This document shows positions 1 through 9,845 of a stretch of 64,000 bases of DNA, one piece after another. The notes under the pieces were generated by a model. That model was not told where the DNA came from. It did no database searches and saw only the letters and a list, made by a program, of their open reading frames with translations. The stretch is from Calidifontibacillus erzurumensis. GTDB lineage: Bacteria > Bacillota > Bacilli > Bacillales > Bacillaceae_J. The first letter of the stretch is position 1; the number at the start of each line of letters is the position of its first letter. A program made the position numbers and the translations under genes. The DNA is taken from NCBI RefSeq assembly GCF_013303125.1, contig NZ_JABTTE010000009.1, forward strand, positions 54,997 through 118,996, written 5' to 3'.

Positions 1-210
1 ATAAACCAATCGATTCAAATTGGCGACAATATCGAACTTACCATCCTTGCTATTGAAGGTGAACAAGTAAAAATCGGCATCAACGCGCCAAAGCATATTG
101 ATATTCATAGAAAAGAAGTGTATTTAGCTATTCAACAAGAAAATGCACAGGCCTCAGCAATTCCAAAAGATGTGTTGGAAAGCTTGTCCAAGCAATTACG
201 AAAAAAATAA
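1..210 (+). CDS. csrA: Carbon storage regulator CsrA, 3' part only
   Basis: The frame is open from the first base and ends at TAA 208-210, giving the last 69 residues of CsrA. CsrA is a small dimeric RNA-binding protein that blocks translation by covering Shine-Dalgarno regions; in Bacillus its main target is the hag mRNA. The visible part holds the strand with IGDNIEL, the IGI-AP segment and the HRKEVY motif typical of the family, followed by a longer C-terminal tail as in other bacilli. The start is outside the window. The hag gene and CsrA-like sites lie directly downstream. Confidence 0.95.
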   Translation: MNQSIQIGDNIELTILAIEGEQVKIGINAPKHIDIHRKEVYLAIQQENAQASAIPKDVLESLSKQLRKK

Positions 211-266
211 AAAGAGTCCTCTCGCATATCTTAGCTTCTATTTCCCGCGGTCGAAAAGACTGGCCT

Positions 267-304
267 AAACCACTTAGAGCAACATTTGTCTAAGTGGTTT
301 TTTT
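267..304 (+). terminator. Rho-independent terminator after csrA
   Basis: A perfect 12-bp stem (267-278 with 289-300) encloses a 10-nt loop and runs into a T tract. It separates csrA from the SigD promoter of hag. Confidence 0.9.
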
Positions 305-345
305 GTGAAAAAAATGTGAAATCAAAAAAATTTTTTTAAATCTAT

Positions 346-371
346 TAAACTTCTAAAACATGTACCGATAT
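346..371 (+). promoter_or_regulatory. SigD-type promoter of hag
   Basis: TAAA at 346-349 and ACCGATAT at 364-371 are 14 bases apart. This matches the SigD consensus (TAAA, 14-16 bases, GCCGATAT). It lies about 100 bases upstream of the hag start, leaving a long leader. The flaG promoter has the same arrangement. Confidence 0.85.
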
Positions 372-430
372 AAAAAATGTACAAGGTTAGTATTAAAGGC
401 GGCCGATTTAATCACTAACCAAAACAAAAA

Positions 431-465
431 TCACATGGATGTGAAAAACAAAAATTCAGGGAGGA
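431..465 (+). promoter_or_regulatory. CsrA-binding sites in the hag leader
   Basis: At 431-444, TCACATGGATGTGA forms a 6-bp stem presenting GG in the loop and matches the CsrA core (ACA-GGA-GU). At 456-465, TCAGGGAGGA contains a second GGA and is also the hag Shine-Dalgarno sequence, 7 bases before the ATG. Two sites, one a hairpin and one on the SD, is the layout known for B. subtilis hag. CsrA occupancy would block hag translation. Confidence 0.8.
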
Positions 466-472
466 AATTAAA

Positions 473-1312
473 ATGAGAATCAATCACAACATTGCAGCGC
501 TTAATACGTATCGTCAATTAGGTAATGCAAACAATGCACAACTTAAATCAATGGAAAAATTATCTTCAGGCCTTCGAATTAACCGTGCTGGAGACGATGC
601 TGCGGGTCTTTCTATTTCTGAAAAAATGAGAGGTCAAATTCGCGGTTTGGAACAAGCTTCTCGTAATGCTCAAGATGGAATTTCATTAATTCAAACTGCA
701 GAAGGGGCTTTAAACGAAACACATGCAATTTTGCAACGTATGCGTGAATTAGCTGTACAAGGTGCAAATGACACAAATGTAACTGCAGATCGTAAGGCAA
801 TCAATGATGAGTTGCTAGAATTAAAGAAAGAAATTGACCGTATTTCAACTGATACAGAATTTAACAAACAAAAACTTATTAATGCTGTGGGAACTTATAA
901 TTTCCAAATTGGTGCTAACTCTAGCCAAAAGATAACATTAACACTTAATCAAATGAATGCTTCTAATTTAGTTGCTGGAACTGGTGTAACAAATATAACA
1001 AGTACTAATATTTCTAATTTAACCTCATATGGTAAATATACAGAATTTATTTCGACTTTAGATAAGGCGATTGAAAAGGTGTCAGGAGAGCGTTCTAAAC
1101 TAGGAGCTTACCAAAATCGTTTAGAACATACGATCAATAACTTGAATACTAGTGCTGAAAACTTAACTGCTGCTGAATCTCGTATTCGCGATGTCGATAT
1201 GGCAAAAGAAATGATGGAACAAACAAAAGCGTCTATTCTTGCTCAAGCGTCTCAAGCAATGCTAGCTCAGGCTAACCAACAGCCGCAAAATGTATTACAA
1301 TTATTACGCTAA
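473..1312 (+). CDS. hag: Flagellin (filament protein)
   Basis: The product has 279 residues, a short flagellin with conserved D0/D1 N- and C-terminal helices and a small central region. The N-terminus begins MRINHNIAALNTYRQL and contains the SSGLRIN-AGDDAAGL-ISEKMR block. The C-terminus holds the ESRIRDVDMA block and ends NVLQLLR. The middle (about residues 140-200) is rich in Ser, Thr and Asn and is the likely surface and O-glycosylation region. It starts at ATG behind a strong RBS that is also a CsrA site, and has its own SigD promoter and terminator. The genes downstream encode its likely glycosylation machinery. Confidence 0.97.
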   Translation: MRINHNIAALNTYRQLGNANNAQLKSMEKLSSGLRINRAGDDAAGLSISEKMRGQIRGLEQASRNAQDGISLIQTAEGALNETHAILQRMRELAVQGANDTNVTADRKAINDELLELKKEIDRISTDTEFNKQKLINAVGTYNFQIGANSSQKITLTLNQMNASNLVAGTGVTNITSTNISNLTSYGKYTEFISTLDKAIEKVSGERSKLGAYQNRLEHTINNLNTSAENLTAAESRIRDVDMAKEMMEQTKASILAQASQAMLAQANQQPQNVLQLLR

Positions 1313-1329
1313 TTTATTATTTATATTTT

Positions 1330-1362
1330 AAAACAGGCAACCTTTTTGGTTGCCTGTTTTAA
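1330..1362 (+). terminator. Terminator after hag
   Basis: A 13-bp perfect stem (1330-1342 with 1348-1360) with a five-T loop ends in a T-rich 3' arm. It should insulate the abundant hag transcript from the glycosylation genes. Confidence 0.9.
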
Positions 1363-1385
1363 AATTAATAAGGAGTGCTGAAACT

Positions 1386-3167
1386 ATGAATAACATATGC
1401 ATAGCCGATAACGATGAGCAACGGGTAAATGAAAATATCATAATGTTAAAAAGCAAAAGCGGTCTGCCGATTATGAAATTTAATGGTTTGTTTTTGAATA
1501 GCCAATACTCCCCAATAAAAGAGGCCGAATTACTCGCAGAACATCATTATAAAAAGAACCATGTCCATATTTTATTCGGGTTAAGTTCATCTTATTTAGC
1601 AATAGAGCTCCTAAAAAAAATTGATGAAAGTGATTTTCTTTTAATAATTGAACCTAGTAAAAATTTATTTGATCGTGTAAAAAAATTAGGGTTATTATCT
1701 CAGTTAATAAATCATCCAAACGTCTTCTTTATAGTAGGCTTTGATGAAAAAAAAATTGAGGCAAAGATAGAATATTTAATACATACAAAGTATATGGCAC
1801 AAGTCGAATTTATTGTTTCCCCTAATTATGAAAAGATTTATCCAATTTTTATTAATGTATTAAAAGATATAATTAAAAAAAATGTATATCTAGCTTTGGT
1901 GAATATTAATACGATGACACTTTTTTCAAAAGTTTGGCAAGAAAATTTATTATGCAATTTAAAAGAATTATGGAAGTCACTTCCTTTCGAAAACTTTAAA
2001 AACAAATTAAACTGTCCGGTAATTATTGCATCTTCCGGTCCATCACTAACAAAACAATTGGATCTACTAAAGTTAGTGAAAGAAAATGAATCTGCGCTTA
2101 TTATTGCAGCAGGCTCCACGATAAATCCTCTATTAAATGCAGGCATTCAACCGCATCTAATTGTATCAATTGATGGAGGAGTAGGTAATTGGGAGCATTT
2201 TAAGAATATTCAATATGATAATATACCATTATTTTACAGTTTAGTTGTTCATAAAGATATCCCGAAAAAACATACAGGTATTAAAGTGGCTTTCAATAAA
2301 GATGATAAGCAACTGGAAAAGTGGGTCAATAAGACTATTGGTAAAGAGCTTGGTTTTGTAAAAGGAGGTTCATCAGTTGCTAATGATTGTTTTTTTATAG
2401 CAAAAAATATTTCTACTGGGCCAATAGCATTCATAGGACAAGATTTGGCATATACAAATAATTTAACACACGCAGAAGGAAACAGAAATTTGAAAAGTGT
2501 AAATCAATATGATTTTCAAAATAATAAAAGGTTTGTTAAATTGAAAGGTTATTATGGTGATGAAGTAAATAGTGATTACGTTTTTTTAGGGATGAAAAAA
2601 ACTTTTGAGGATATGGTCATTACTTTTCGTAATGAAGGAGATTTACGGCCTATATTTAATTGCACAGAGGGAGGAGTTTTTATTGAAGGTTTTGAAAATT
2701 TGCCTTTTAAACAATTTGTAGATACTTATTGTACACAAAATCATGCTGTGGATTTTCAAAACTTGTTTGCATTTTATAAACATGATTTGAATCAAAAACA
2801 ATTTATAGAAGAAAATTTGAAACTAGAGAAGAAAAATCTGGAGAGAGTAGTGGATTTATCAAAAGAGGCTATGGATATTATAAAAAATGTAAAAGGAGAA
2901 CATGAAAAAATAGATGAAGAAATATTGACTAAATTAGATGAAATTGATTCAAAGCTTGTTGATTGTGTAAATAATAATATTTTAGTTTACATAGTCAATC
3001 CAATTATATTCAGAGTAAATTATTTATATCAAGAAGGTAAAAATGAATCGAGAGAAGAGTTTGCGAAACGGATATTAAACAAATCTGAAGCATTGTATTC
3101 TGGTATTTTAAAGGCTACAGAGTCTACATTAAAAATATTTGAAAAAGTATTAACCAGAAATTGCTAG
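1386..3167 (+). CDS. Maf-type flagellin glycosyltransferase (first copy)
   Basis: The product has 593 residues. The start at ATG 1386 is preferred because AAGGAG lies at 1370-1375; an upstream in-frame start would fall inside the hag terminator. The protein matches the motility accessory factor family (DUF115/MAF_flag10): a Rossmann-like N-terminal part, the ASSGPSLTKQL signature near residue 215, a GGS--A segment, the IGQDLAYT motif near residue 350, and a lysine/glutamate-rich helical C-terminus. Maf proteins transfer nonulosonic acids such as pseudaminic acid onto Ser/Thr of flagellin in the cytoplasm. Its place between hag and the pse genes supports that role; the exact sugar is inferred. 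Confidence 0.88.
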   Translation: MNNICIADNDEQRVNENIIMLKSKSGLPIMKFNGLFLNSQYSPIKEAELLAEHHYKKNHVHILFGLSSSYLAIELLKKIDESDFLLIIEPSKNLFDRVKKLGLLSQLINHPNVFFIVGFDEKKIEAKIEYLIHTKYMAQVEFIVSPNYEKIYPIFINVLKDIIKKNVYLALVNINTMTLFSKVWQENLLCNLKELWKSLPFENFKNKLNCPVIIASSGPSLTKQLDLLKLVKENESALIIAAGSTINPLLNAGIQPHLIVSIDGGVGNWEHFKNIQYDNIPLFYSLVVHKDIPKKHTGIKVAFNKDDKQLEKWVNKTIGKELGFVKGGSSVANDCFFIAKNISTGPIAFIGQDLAYTNNLTHAEGNRNLKSVNQYDFQNNKRFVKLKGYYGDEVNSDYVFLGMKKTFEDMVITFRNEGDLRPIFNCTEGGVFIEGFENLPFKQFVDTYCTQNHAVDFQNLFAFYKHDLNQKQFIEENLKLEKKNLERVVDLSKEAMDIIKNVKGEHEKIDEEILTKLDEIDSKLVDCVNNNILVYIVNPIIFRVNYLYQEGKNESREEFAKRILNKSEALYSGILKATESTLKIFEKVLTRNC

Positions 3168-3253
3168 AATAAATTTCTTTAACCTTCTTTTTATTCCTGA
3201 AAAACGATGCGTACGAATATGACTAATAAAATAAAAGTTATGGGGTAATTTTT

Positions 3254-3628
3254 ATGAAAGAAAAAAATCAACAATTAATTCAAAATACTTTGCATAGTTT
3301 ATCGGATTTTCTACCAAAGATAGCTAATACTTGTTTATCTATTGCAGATTTATTTAGAGCAAATAAAGATGGTGAAGCATTTAAATATATCCAACAATTT
3401 ATTGAAGCCATTGATTGGTCGATTCAAGCAATTAATGGAATAAAAAATTTGGAAAGCTCCTTAAATATTGATACGAATGAGATTAATGAGTTCTTGTCCG
3501 AAGCAAAAAAAGGGTTGGAATTAAATGATTTAGTGTTAATTGCAGATATGTTTGAATATGAAATTTGTCCAATTATAGAAAAATGGATAGCAGAAGTTCA
3601 AAGTTTTCATGGTGAATATGTAAAATGA
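3254..3628 (+). CDS. Small helical protein between two Maf genes, function unknown
   Basis: The product has 124 residues and looks mostly alpha-helical and acidic, with no signal peptide or membrane segment. I do not recognise a domain. Its stop overlaps the start of the second maf gene (ATGA at 3625-3628), so the two are probably translationally coupled. That coupling and the location suggest a partner or chaperone for Maf or flagellin glycosylation. This is inference only. Confidence 0.75.
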   Translation: MKEKNQQLIQNTLHSLSDFLPKIANTCLSIADLFRANKDGEAFKYIQQFIEAIDWSIQAINGIKNLESSLNIDTNEINEFLSEAKKGLELNDLVLIADMFEYEICPIIEKWIAEVQSFHGEYVK

Positions 3629-4887
3629 AATGGCATCTGAAAAATACTAAAACAGTACCAACTTTGATAATTCACGAAAATCAAAAAGATATTCTTTTAT
3701 ACAGCAAATATGACCCGATGAAAGATGTCATAACATGGATAGATGGCATTCAAATAAATAAACAATCTAAAGATATTATTATTATTGGAATGGGGTTAGG
3801 CTATCATGTTTTACATCTAGCACAAAAATATAACAATTATCAAATTCATGTTTTTGAATTCAACAATGCATTTGCTGAATGGTTAATAAAAAATGAATTA
3901 TTAAATTTTATCGATTCAAATAAAAATATTAAATTTTATTATCAAAAGGATTTGCGTAAGTTATTGGCGGAATTATCCTCTATAATGATTAAAGCACAAA
4001 ATAATTTTTTTATTCATAAGCCATCATTAAACTTAATTGAAAACTATGAAATTAAATTGATGCTGCAGTCATTTATCATAAAAAGAGATACGATTAATGA
4101 TCACGGAGAGTTGTTAGATTTTAATTATAAAAAAAATATTGAATTAAATGATAAAGATATTCGTCCTTTTTTAAGTCTTTATAAGAATCATCCAATCATA
4201 CTTGCATCTGCAGGTCCGTCTTTAACAAAGCATCTTTCATTATTAAAAAAGGCCTTAGAAAGTAAAATACAAATTGCATGTGTTGGTACAGCGTTAAAAC
4301 CATTAATAAGTGCTGGAATTATTCCTAGTTTTATTATGATCTCTGATCCTAATGATAAAATTTTAGAACAATTTGAGAATTTATATAATTTGAATATCCC
4401 CTTATTTTACTTAAGCACCGCCAATAATCTTACTGTGAAAACATATAATGGTCCAAGATATGTTGTTTGGCAAAAGGGATACGGTCCAGCAGAAGTACAA
4501 GCAAAAGCAGTCGGTGTTCCTCTAGTTGAAACAGGCGGTTCAGTGGCAACTTGCTTATTAGACCTGTTAGTAAAAATGGGGTTTAATAAGATTGCTTTAG
4601 TAGGTCAGGATTTAGCCTTTACAGACTTCCAATCCCATGCACAAGGAACACATGCATATAGGAAGATAAAGGGGTTTAGTAATCTAATAAAGGTTGATGA
4701 TTATTATCTTAAAAATAAAATTTATACCTCTCGGAATTTATATATTTATTTAAGATGGTTTGAAATGTATGCAGAAAAAATAAATCATGTTGAATTATGG
4801 AATTGCACGGAAGGCGGAGCCCATATTAAAGGTTGGAAGCATAAAACTTTAAAAGAGTTTCTAAACAACGTAAATAGTGCTGAATAG
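3625..4887 (+). CDS. Maf-type flagellin glycosyltransferase (second copy)
   Basis: The product has 420 residues, shorter than the first Maf because the long C-terminal helical region is missing. It has the same family signatures: the ASAGPSLTKHL motif near residue 195, ETGGSVAT near residue 305 and the VGQDLAFT motif near residue 330. It overlaps the preceding small gene by four bases. Two divergent Maf paralogues could use different sugars or different acceptor sites on flagellin. Confidence 0.87.
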   Translation: MKWHLKNTKTVPTLIIHENQKDILLYSKYDPMKDVITWIDGIQINKQSKDIIIIGMGLGYHVLHLAQKYNNYQIHVFEFNNAFAEWLIKNELLNFIDSNKNIKFYYQKDLRKLLAELSSIMIKAQNNFFIHKPSLNLIENYEIKLMLQSFIIKRDTINDHGELLDFNYKKNIELNDKDIRPFLSLYKNHPIILASAGPSLTKHLSLLKKALESKIQIACVGTALKPLISAGIIPSFIMISDPNDKILEQFENLYNLNIPLFYLSTANNLTVKTYNGPRYVVWQKGYGPAEVQAKAVGVPLVETGGSVATCLLDLLVKMGFNKIALVGQDLAFTDFQSHAQGTHAYRKIKGFSNLIKVDDYYLKNKIYTSRNLYIYLRWFEMYAEKINHVELWNCTEGGAHIKGWKHKTLKEFLNNVNSAE

Positions 4888-5021
4888 TATTTTTTTAAAA
4901 TAGCAGTTTTTGTTATGAAAACTTTTTTTATTAAATAAAAATTAGAAGATTTGACAGTTTATTTGAAATTTAATTAGTAAAGTATAGCAAAAAAGTAAAT
5001 AAAGGAATACAAGATGAATAA

Positions 5022-6014
<993 letters not shown>

Positions 6015-6052
6015 CAATAAATTCAGTAAATAAAATAGAAAGGAAGTTTAAC

Positions 6053-7225
6053 TTGAGAGAAAAACCGGTTAGAGACAGTTATTTACCATATGGTCGACAA
6101 TGGATTGATGAAGATGATATTCAAGCAGTAATTAAAATTTTAAAAGGTGATTACTTAACAACTGGTCCTGCCGTTGTTGAATTTGAGAAAGCCATTGCAA
6201 ATTACGTTGGTGCCAAATATGCTGTTGCATTTTCTAATGGAACAGCTGCCCTTCATGGGGCTTGTTTTGCTGCAGGTATAGGTAATGGTGATGAGGTGAT
6301 TACAACGCCAATGACCTTTGCTGCAAGTGCAAATTGCGTTCTTTATCAAGGAGGAAAGCCTGTTTTTGCCGATATCAATCCAAAAACGTATAATATTGAT
6401 CCGCAAAAAGTTGAGGAATTAATTACTGATAAAACAAAGGCTATCATTCCTGTACATTTTACAGGACAGCCGGCAGCATTAGATGAAATTCATCAAATTG
6501 CTAAAGCGCACAATTTAGTTGTAATTGAGGACGCGGCACATGCATTAGGGGCCACTTATAAAGGACAGATGATAGGTTCATTAAGTGATATGACTATGTT
6601 TAGTTTCCATCCAGTTAAACATATTACATCAGGTGAAGGTGGAATTATTACAACAAATAATGAAGAATATTATCAAAAACTACTTCAATTCCGGTCTCAT
6701 GGAATTACAAGGGATACAGAAAAATTAATGGGATATCATGGTCCGTGGTATTATGAAATGCAATTCTTAGGATTCAATTATCGTTTGACAGATATTCAAG
6801 CCGCATTAGGTACTAGTCAATTAAAGAAAATTGATAAATTTATCGATCTGAGAAAGAAATATGTATCAATGTATAATGATGCATTTAAAGAGATTGATGA
6901 AATCCAAACACCTTATCAAGATCCAAATTGCTCATCGAGTTGGCATTTGTATATTATTCGCCTTGATTTAGAGAAGTTATCAGGGAACAGGACAGATATT
7001 TTTGAAGCTTTATTGAAAGAAAATATTGGTGTTAATGTGCACTATATTCCTGTTCATTTACACCCATACTATGCACAACTAGGCTATGAGCGAGGAATAT
7101 GTCCGAATGCGGAAAAGTTATATGAAGAAATTATCACGTTGCCACTTTTTCCTGCAATGACTGAAGATGATGTGAAGGATGTAATATCAGCTGTAAAAAA
7201 AGTGATAAATTATTATCGAAAGTAG
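6053..7225 (+). CDS. pseC: UDP-4-amino-4,6-dideoxy-AltNAc transaminase, PseC
   Basis: The product has 390 residues and begins at TTG 6053 behind AGGAAG (6041-6046). It is a PLP-dependent DegT/DnrJ/EryC1-type aminotransferase that adds the 4-amino group to the PseB product, usually using glutamate. Features include FSNGTAALHGA, the EDAAHA motif, the MFSFHPVKHITSGEGG block with the PLP lysine near residue 185, and the NYRLTDIQAALG motif. It sits 38 bases after pseB in the same operon. Confidence 0.93.
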   Translation: MREKPVRDSYLPYGRQWIDEDDIQAVIKILKGDYLTTGPAVVEFEKAIANYVGAKYAVAFSNGTAALHGACFAAGIGNGDEVITTPMTFAASANCVLYQGGKPVFADINPKTYNIDPQKVEELITDKTKAIIPVHFTGQPAALDEIHQIAKAHNLVVIEDAAHALGATYKGQMIGSLSDMTMFSFHPVKHITSGEGGIITTNNEEYYQKLLQFRSHGITRDTEKLMGYHGPWYYEMQFLGFNYRLTDIQAALGTSQLKKIDKFIDLRKKYVSMYNDAFKEIDEIQTPYQDPNCSSSWHLYIIRLDLEKLSGNRTDIFEALLKENIGVNVHYIPVHLHPYYAQLGYERGICPNAEKLYEEIITLPLFPAMTEDDVKDVISAVKKVINYYRK

Positions 7226-7234
7226 GGCAATTAA

Positions 7235-7969
7235 ATGAAAATTGCAGCTATAATACAAGCTAGAATGGGTTCAACAAGACTTTCAGGAAAAGTCATGAAA
7301 GAATTAAAGGGAACAACAGTATTATCTCATGTAATTGAACGAGTAAAGCAATCTAAATTTATAGAAGAGATTATTATTGCAACAACTATTCATAAACGAG
7401 ACGATATTATTGAGAAGGAAGCATTAAATTGTGGTTGTAAAGTCTTTCGAGGTAGCGAAGAAGATGTCCTCAGCCGTTATTACTATGCTGCAAAAGAAAA
7501 TAATATTGATGTCATCATAAGGATTACCTCAGACTGCCCACTAATAGATCCATTTGTTATCGATGAAATAATTGAATTCTATCTCAAGGGTACCTATGAT
7601 CTTGTAACAAACGCTGGATCAGATCTTATGCAAAGAACATATCCTAGAGGATTGGATACAGAAGTTTTTTCTTTTGAAGTTCTGGAAAATACATTTTTAA
7701 ATGGTAAAGAAAGTTATCATCGAGAACACGTCACTCCTTTCATTTATGAAGATAGTAAAAAAATCTATTATTACAAAAATAAAGTGGATTATTCTAAACA
7801 TCGCTGGACGTTAGATACAGAAGAAGATTACAAGTTGATAAGTGAAATATATAACAGACTATATAAAGGAACTCATGACTTCTATCTACCTGATATCATT
7901 GAATTATTTGCAGAAGAACCAGATTTATTTACTATTAATGCACATATTGAACAAAAGAAGATTAAGTAA
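7235..7969 (+). CDS. pseF: Pseudaminic acid cytidylyltransferase, PseF
   Basis: The product has 244 residues and belongs to the glycosyltransferase-A-fold nucleotidyltransferases related to SpsF. It would activate pseudaminic acid with CTP to CMP-Pse, the donor used by Maf proteins. The N-terminus IIQARMGSTRL-GK is the nucleotide-binding signature; ITSDCPLIDP near residue 100 carries the metal-binding Asp. It follows pseC by 9 bases. Substrate assignment rests on the cluster, because SpsF-like enzymes also act on other sugars. Confidence 0.87.
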   Translation: MKIAAIIQARMGSTRLSGKVMKELKGTTVLSHVIERVKQSKFIEEIIIATTIHKRDDIIEKEALNCGCKVFRGSEEDVLSRYYYAAKENNIDVIIRITSDCPLIDPFVIDEIIEFYLKGTYDLVTNAGSDLMQRTYPRGLDTEVFSFEVLENTFLNGKESYHREHVTPFIYEDSKKIYYYKNKVDYSKHRWTLDTEEDYKLISEIYNRLYKGTHDFYLPDIIELFAEEPDLFTINAHIEQKKIK

Positions 7970-7983
7970 AAGGGATGGAAATC

Positions 7984-8967
7984 ATGAGGGCGTTGATATT
8001 CACAGAAGGTGGAAGTCAAATTGGACTGGGACATATTTCTAGGTGCAGCTCTTTATACGATGAATTACAACAAAGAGGAATTGAAGTTGAATTTATAATA
8101 AATGGTGACATGGATCAATTTGAGATAATACAAGACAAGCAATACAAAGTTGTTAATTGGTTATCAAAAAGCTTCTTAAAAAATTATATACGAAAGAGTG
8201 ACTATTGTATTGTAGACTCTTATTTAGCCGATGAAGAGTTATATCAAATTATATCAACTCAAGCGAAAAAGGCATTATATATTGATGATAATGGTAGGAT
8301 TCAATATCCACAAGGAATCGTTGTGAATCCATCTCTCAGTACCAGAGCAGTTAAATATCCTAAAAATGATAATAATTGCTATTTAATTGGACCAAAATAT
8401 ATTATCTTGAGAAGCCCCTTTATTCAAGTTAGAAGAGAGGGCATTAATTCTCAGGTAATAGAAGTATTAATTACTCTTGGTGGATCTGATATACACAATT
8501 TAACTTCAAGTATTTTAAAGCAACTTAGTAGTAAAAGATCAGATATTATTTTTAATGTAGTTATAGGAAGCGCATTTGAAAATGTTGAAGAAATAAAGAG
8601 CATTACCACAAGAAATATCAAATTTTACGAGAATGTAACAGCTTCTGAAATGAAATCTCTTATGTTAAGGTCTGATTTTGCAATAACTGCAGCTGGACAG
8701 ACCATTTATGAATTGATAGCCACGCAAACACCTTTTATTCCAATAAAAGTTATCGAAAATCAGAATATTAATATAGTTGGATTGAAAGAATATAATCTAG
8801 TTAATACAGTTCTAGATTATAGAGACGTAGACTTTTTACATCAATTACAGAAGGAATTTGATAATCTATTAGATTATAGTAAGAGAAAAGAAATAGCTAA
8901 ATTATACGAGAATGTTATAGATGGATTAGGGAGAAGAAGGATAGTAGATAGATTGGTAACTAATTAA
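7984..8967 (+). CDS. pseG: UDP-sugar hydrolase, PseG
   Basis: The product has 327 residues from ATG 7984; an ATG at 7975 directly abuts the AAAAGGG RBS and is less likely. It is a GT-B-fold hydrolase that removes UDP from the 2,4-diamido-2,4,6-trideoxyaltrose intermediate. The glycine-rich start SQIGLGHISRC holds the catalytic His typical of PseG. YIDDNGR and LITLGGSD blocks and a C-terminal AAGQTIYELIA motif bind UDP. PseG normally acts after N-acylation of C4. Confidence 0.9.
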   Translation: MRALIFTEGGSQIGLGHISRCSSLYDELQQRGIEVEFIINGDMDQFEIIQDKQYKVVNWLSKSFLKNYIRKSDYCIVDSYLADEELYQIISTQAKKALYIDDNGRIQYPQGIVVNPSLSTRAVKYPKNDNNCYLIGPKYIILRSPFIQVRREGINSQVIEVLITLGGSDIHNLTSSILKQLSSKRSDIIFNVVIGSAFENVEEIKSITTRNIKFYENVTASEMKSLMLRSDFAITAAGQTIYELIATQTPFIPIKVIENQNINIVGLKEYNLVNTVLDYRDVDFLHQLQKEFDNLLDYSKRKEIAKLYENVIDGLGRRRIVDRLVTN

Positions 8968-8981
8968 GAGGTGAAATGACT

Positions 8982-9830
8982 ATGAAAAAAATAGTCTTTT
9001 GCGGGTTTGGTAAATTAGGGAAAGACTGCTTAGAAAGACTAATAGACGAAGGGTATACAATATCTTTTATATTTACTCATAAAGAACTGCAGGAGGAAAG
9101 TGTTGATACTTTCGCAAAAATGAAAAATCTTGAATATTGTTATAAAGATGCAAGGAAATACTTAGATGAAGTAAAACCAAGGATTATTCAGTTGAGGCCT
9201 GACTATTTAGTTAGTGTAAACTATAGATATATTATTCCTAGAGAGATTTTTGAAATACCTAAATTTGCAATAAACATTCATGGATCATTATTACCAAAAT
9301 ATAGAGGAAGAACTCCTCATGTTTGGAGTATTATAAATGGGGAGGAATATAGTGGTATAACAGCCCATATTATTGAAGAAACAGTTGATACAGGAGACAT
9401 AATTGCTCAAATTCCTGTGAAGATTGACCCTAATGATACAGGATATAGTCTACTCAAAAAGTTTGAAGGACTATATCCTGATTTACTAATAAATTCTATT
9501 AATAAACTTGAAAATAATGAGCCGTTACTTAAGCAAAATGAAAATAATGCTAGTTTTTTTGGTAAACGAACACCTGAAATGGGTTATATTGATTTTTATA
9601 AGGAATCATATGAAATTATTAATTTTGTGAGAGCTCAGGCTCATCCCTATCCAGGAGCTTATTATTATTTAATTGATGGAAAAAAAATAATAATTAATCG
9701 TTTAATAGTTGAGGAATCTATTTCTTTAAATCTACCAATTGGAGTTATTACCAACATTAATAATGATTATTATGTTAAATGTAAGGATAATGTATTGAAA
9801 ATAGTTGACTACAAAATAGTTAATTATTAA
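8982..9830 (+). CDS. Sugar N-formyltransferase-like enzyme in the position of PseH
   Basis: The product has 282 residues. ATG 8982 is 8 bases after GAGGTG; an ATG at 8976 is too close. It has the formyltransferase fold of Fmt, ArnA and VioF: a Rossmann-like start (VFCGFGKLGK), the catalytic block INIHGSLLPKYRG with the Asn and His, then TAHIIEETVDTGDI with the Asp, near residues 100-140, and a C-terminal domain. Such enzymes use N10-formyl-tetrahydrofolate to formylate a sugar amine. It is too short and wrongly placed for tRNA-Met formylation. No PseH acetyltransferase is present, so it probably formylates the 4-amino group of the PseC product (inference). I recall a similar enzyme called PseJ from Anoxybacillus; that is unverified here. 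Confidence 0.85.
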   Translation: MKKIVFCGFGKLGKDCLERLIDEGYTISFIFTHKELQEESVDTFAKMKNLEYCYKDARKYLDEVKPRIIQLRPDYLVSVNYRYIIPREIFEIPKFAINIHGSLLPKYRGRTPHVWSIINGEEYSGITAHIIEETVDTGDIIAQIPVKIDPNDTGYSLLKKFEGLYPDLLINSINKLENNEPLLKQNENNASFFGKRTPEMGYIDFYKESYEIINFVRAQAHPYPGAYYYLIDGKKIIINRLIVEESISLNLPIGVITNINNDYYVKCKDNVLKIVDYKIVNY

Positions 9831-9845
9831 TTGGGGGCTAAAATA

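Noticed and set aside
250..261. GTCGAAAAGACT shared with the region just before ftsE (about 22330)
   Set aside because: A single 12-base match within 64 kb is expected by chance many times over.
612..800. Open frame on the minus strand within hag
   Set aside because: It is a shadow of the conserved flagellin coding sequence with no RBS.
8982..9830. Methionyl-tRNA formyltransferase
   Set aside because: Shorter than Fmt, inside a sugar operon and without the def/fmt neighbours. A sugar formyltransferase fits better.
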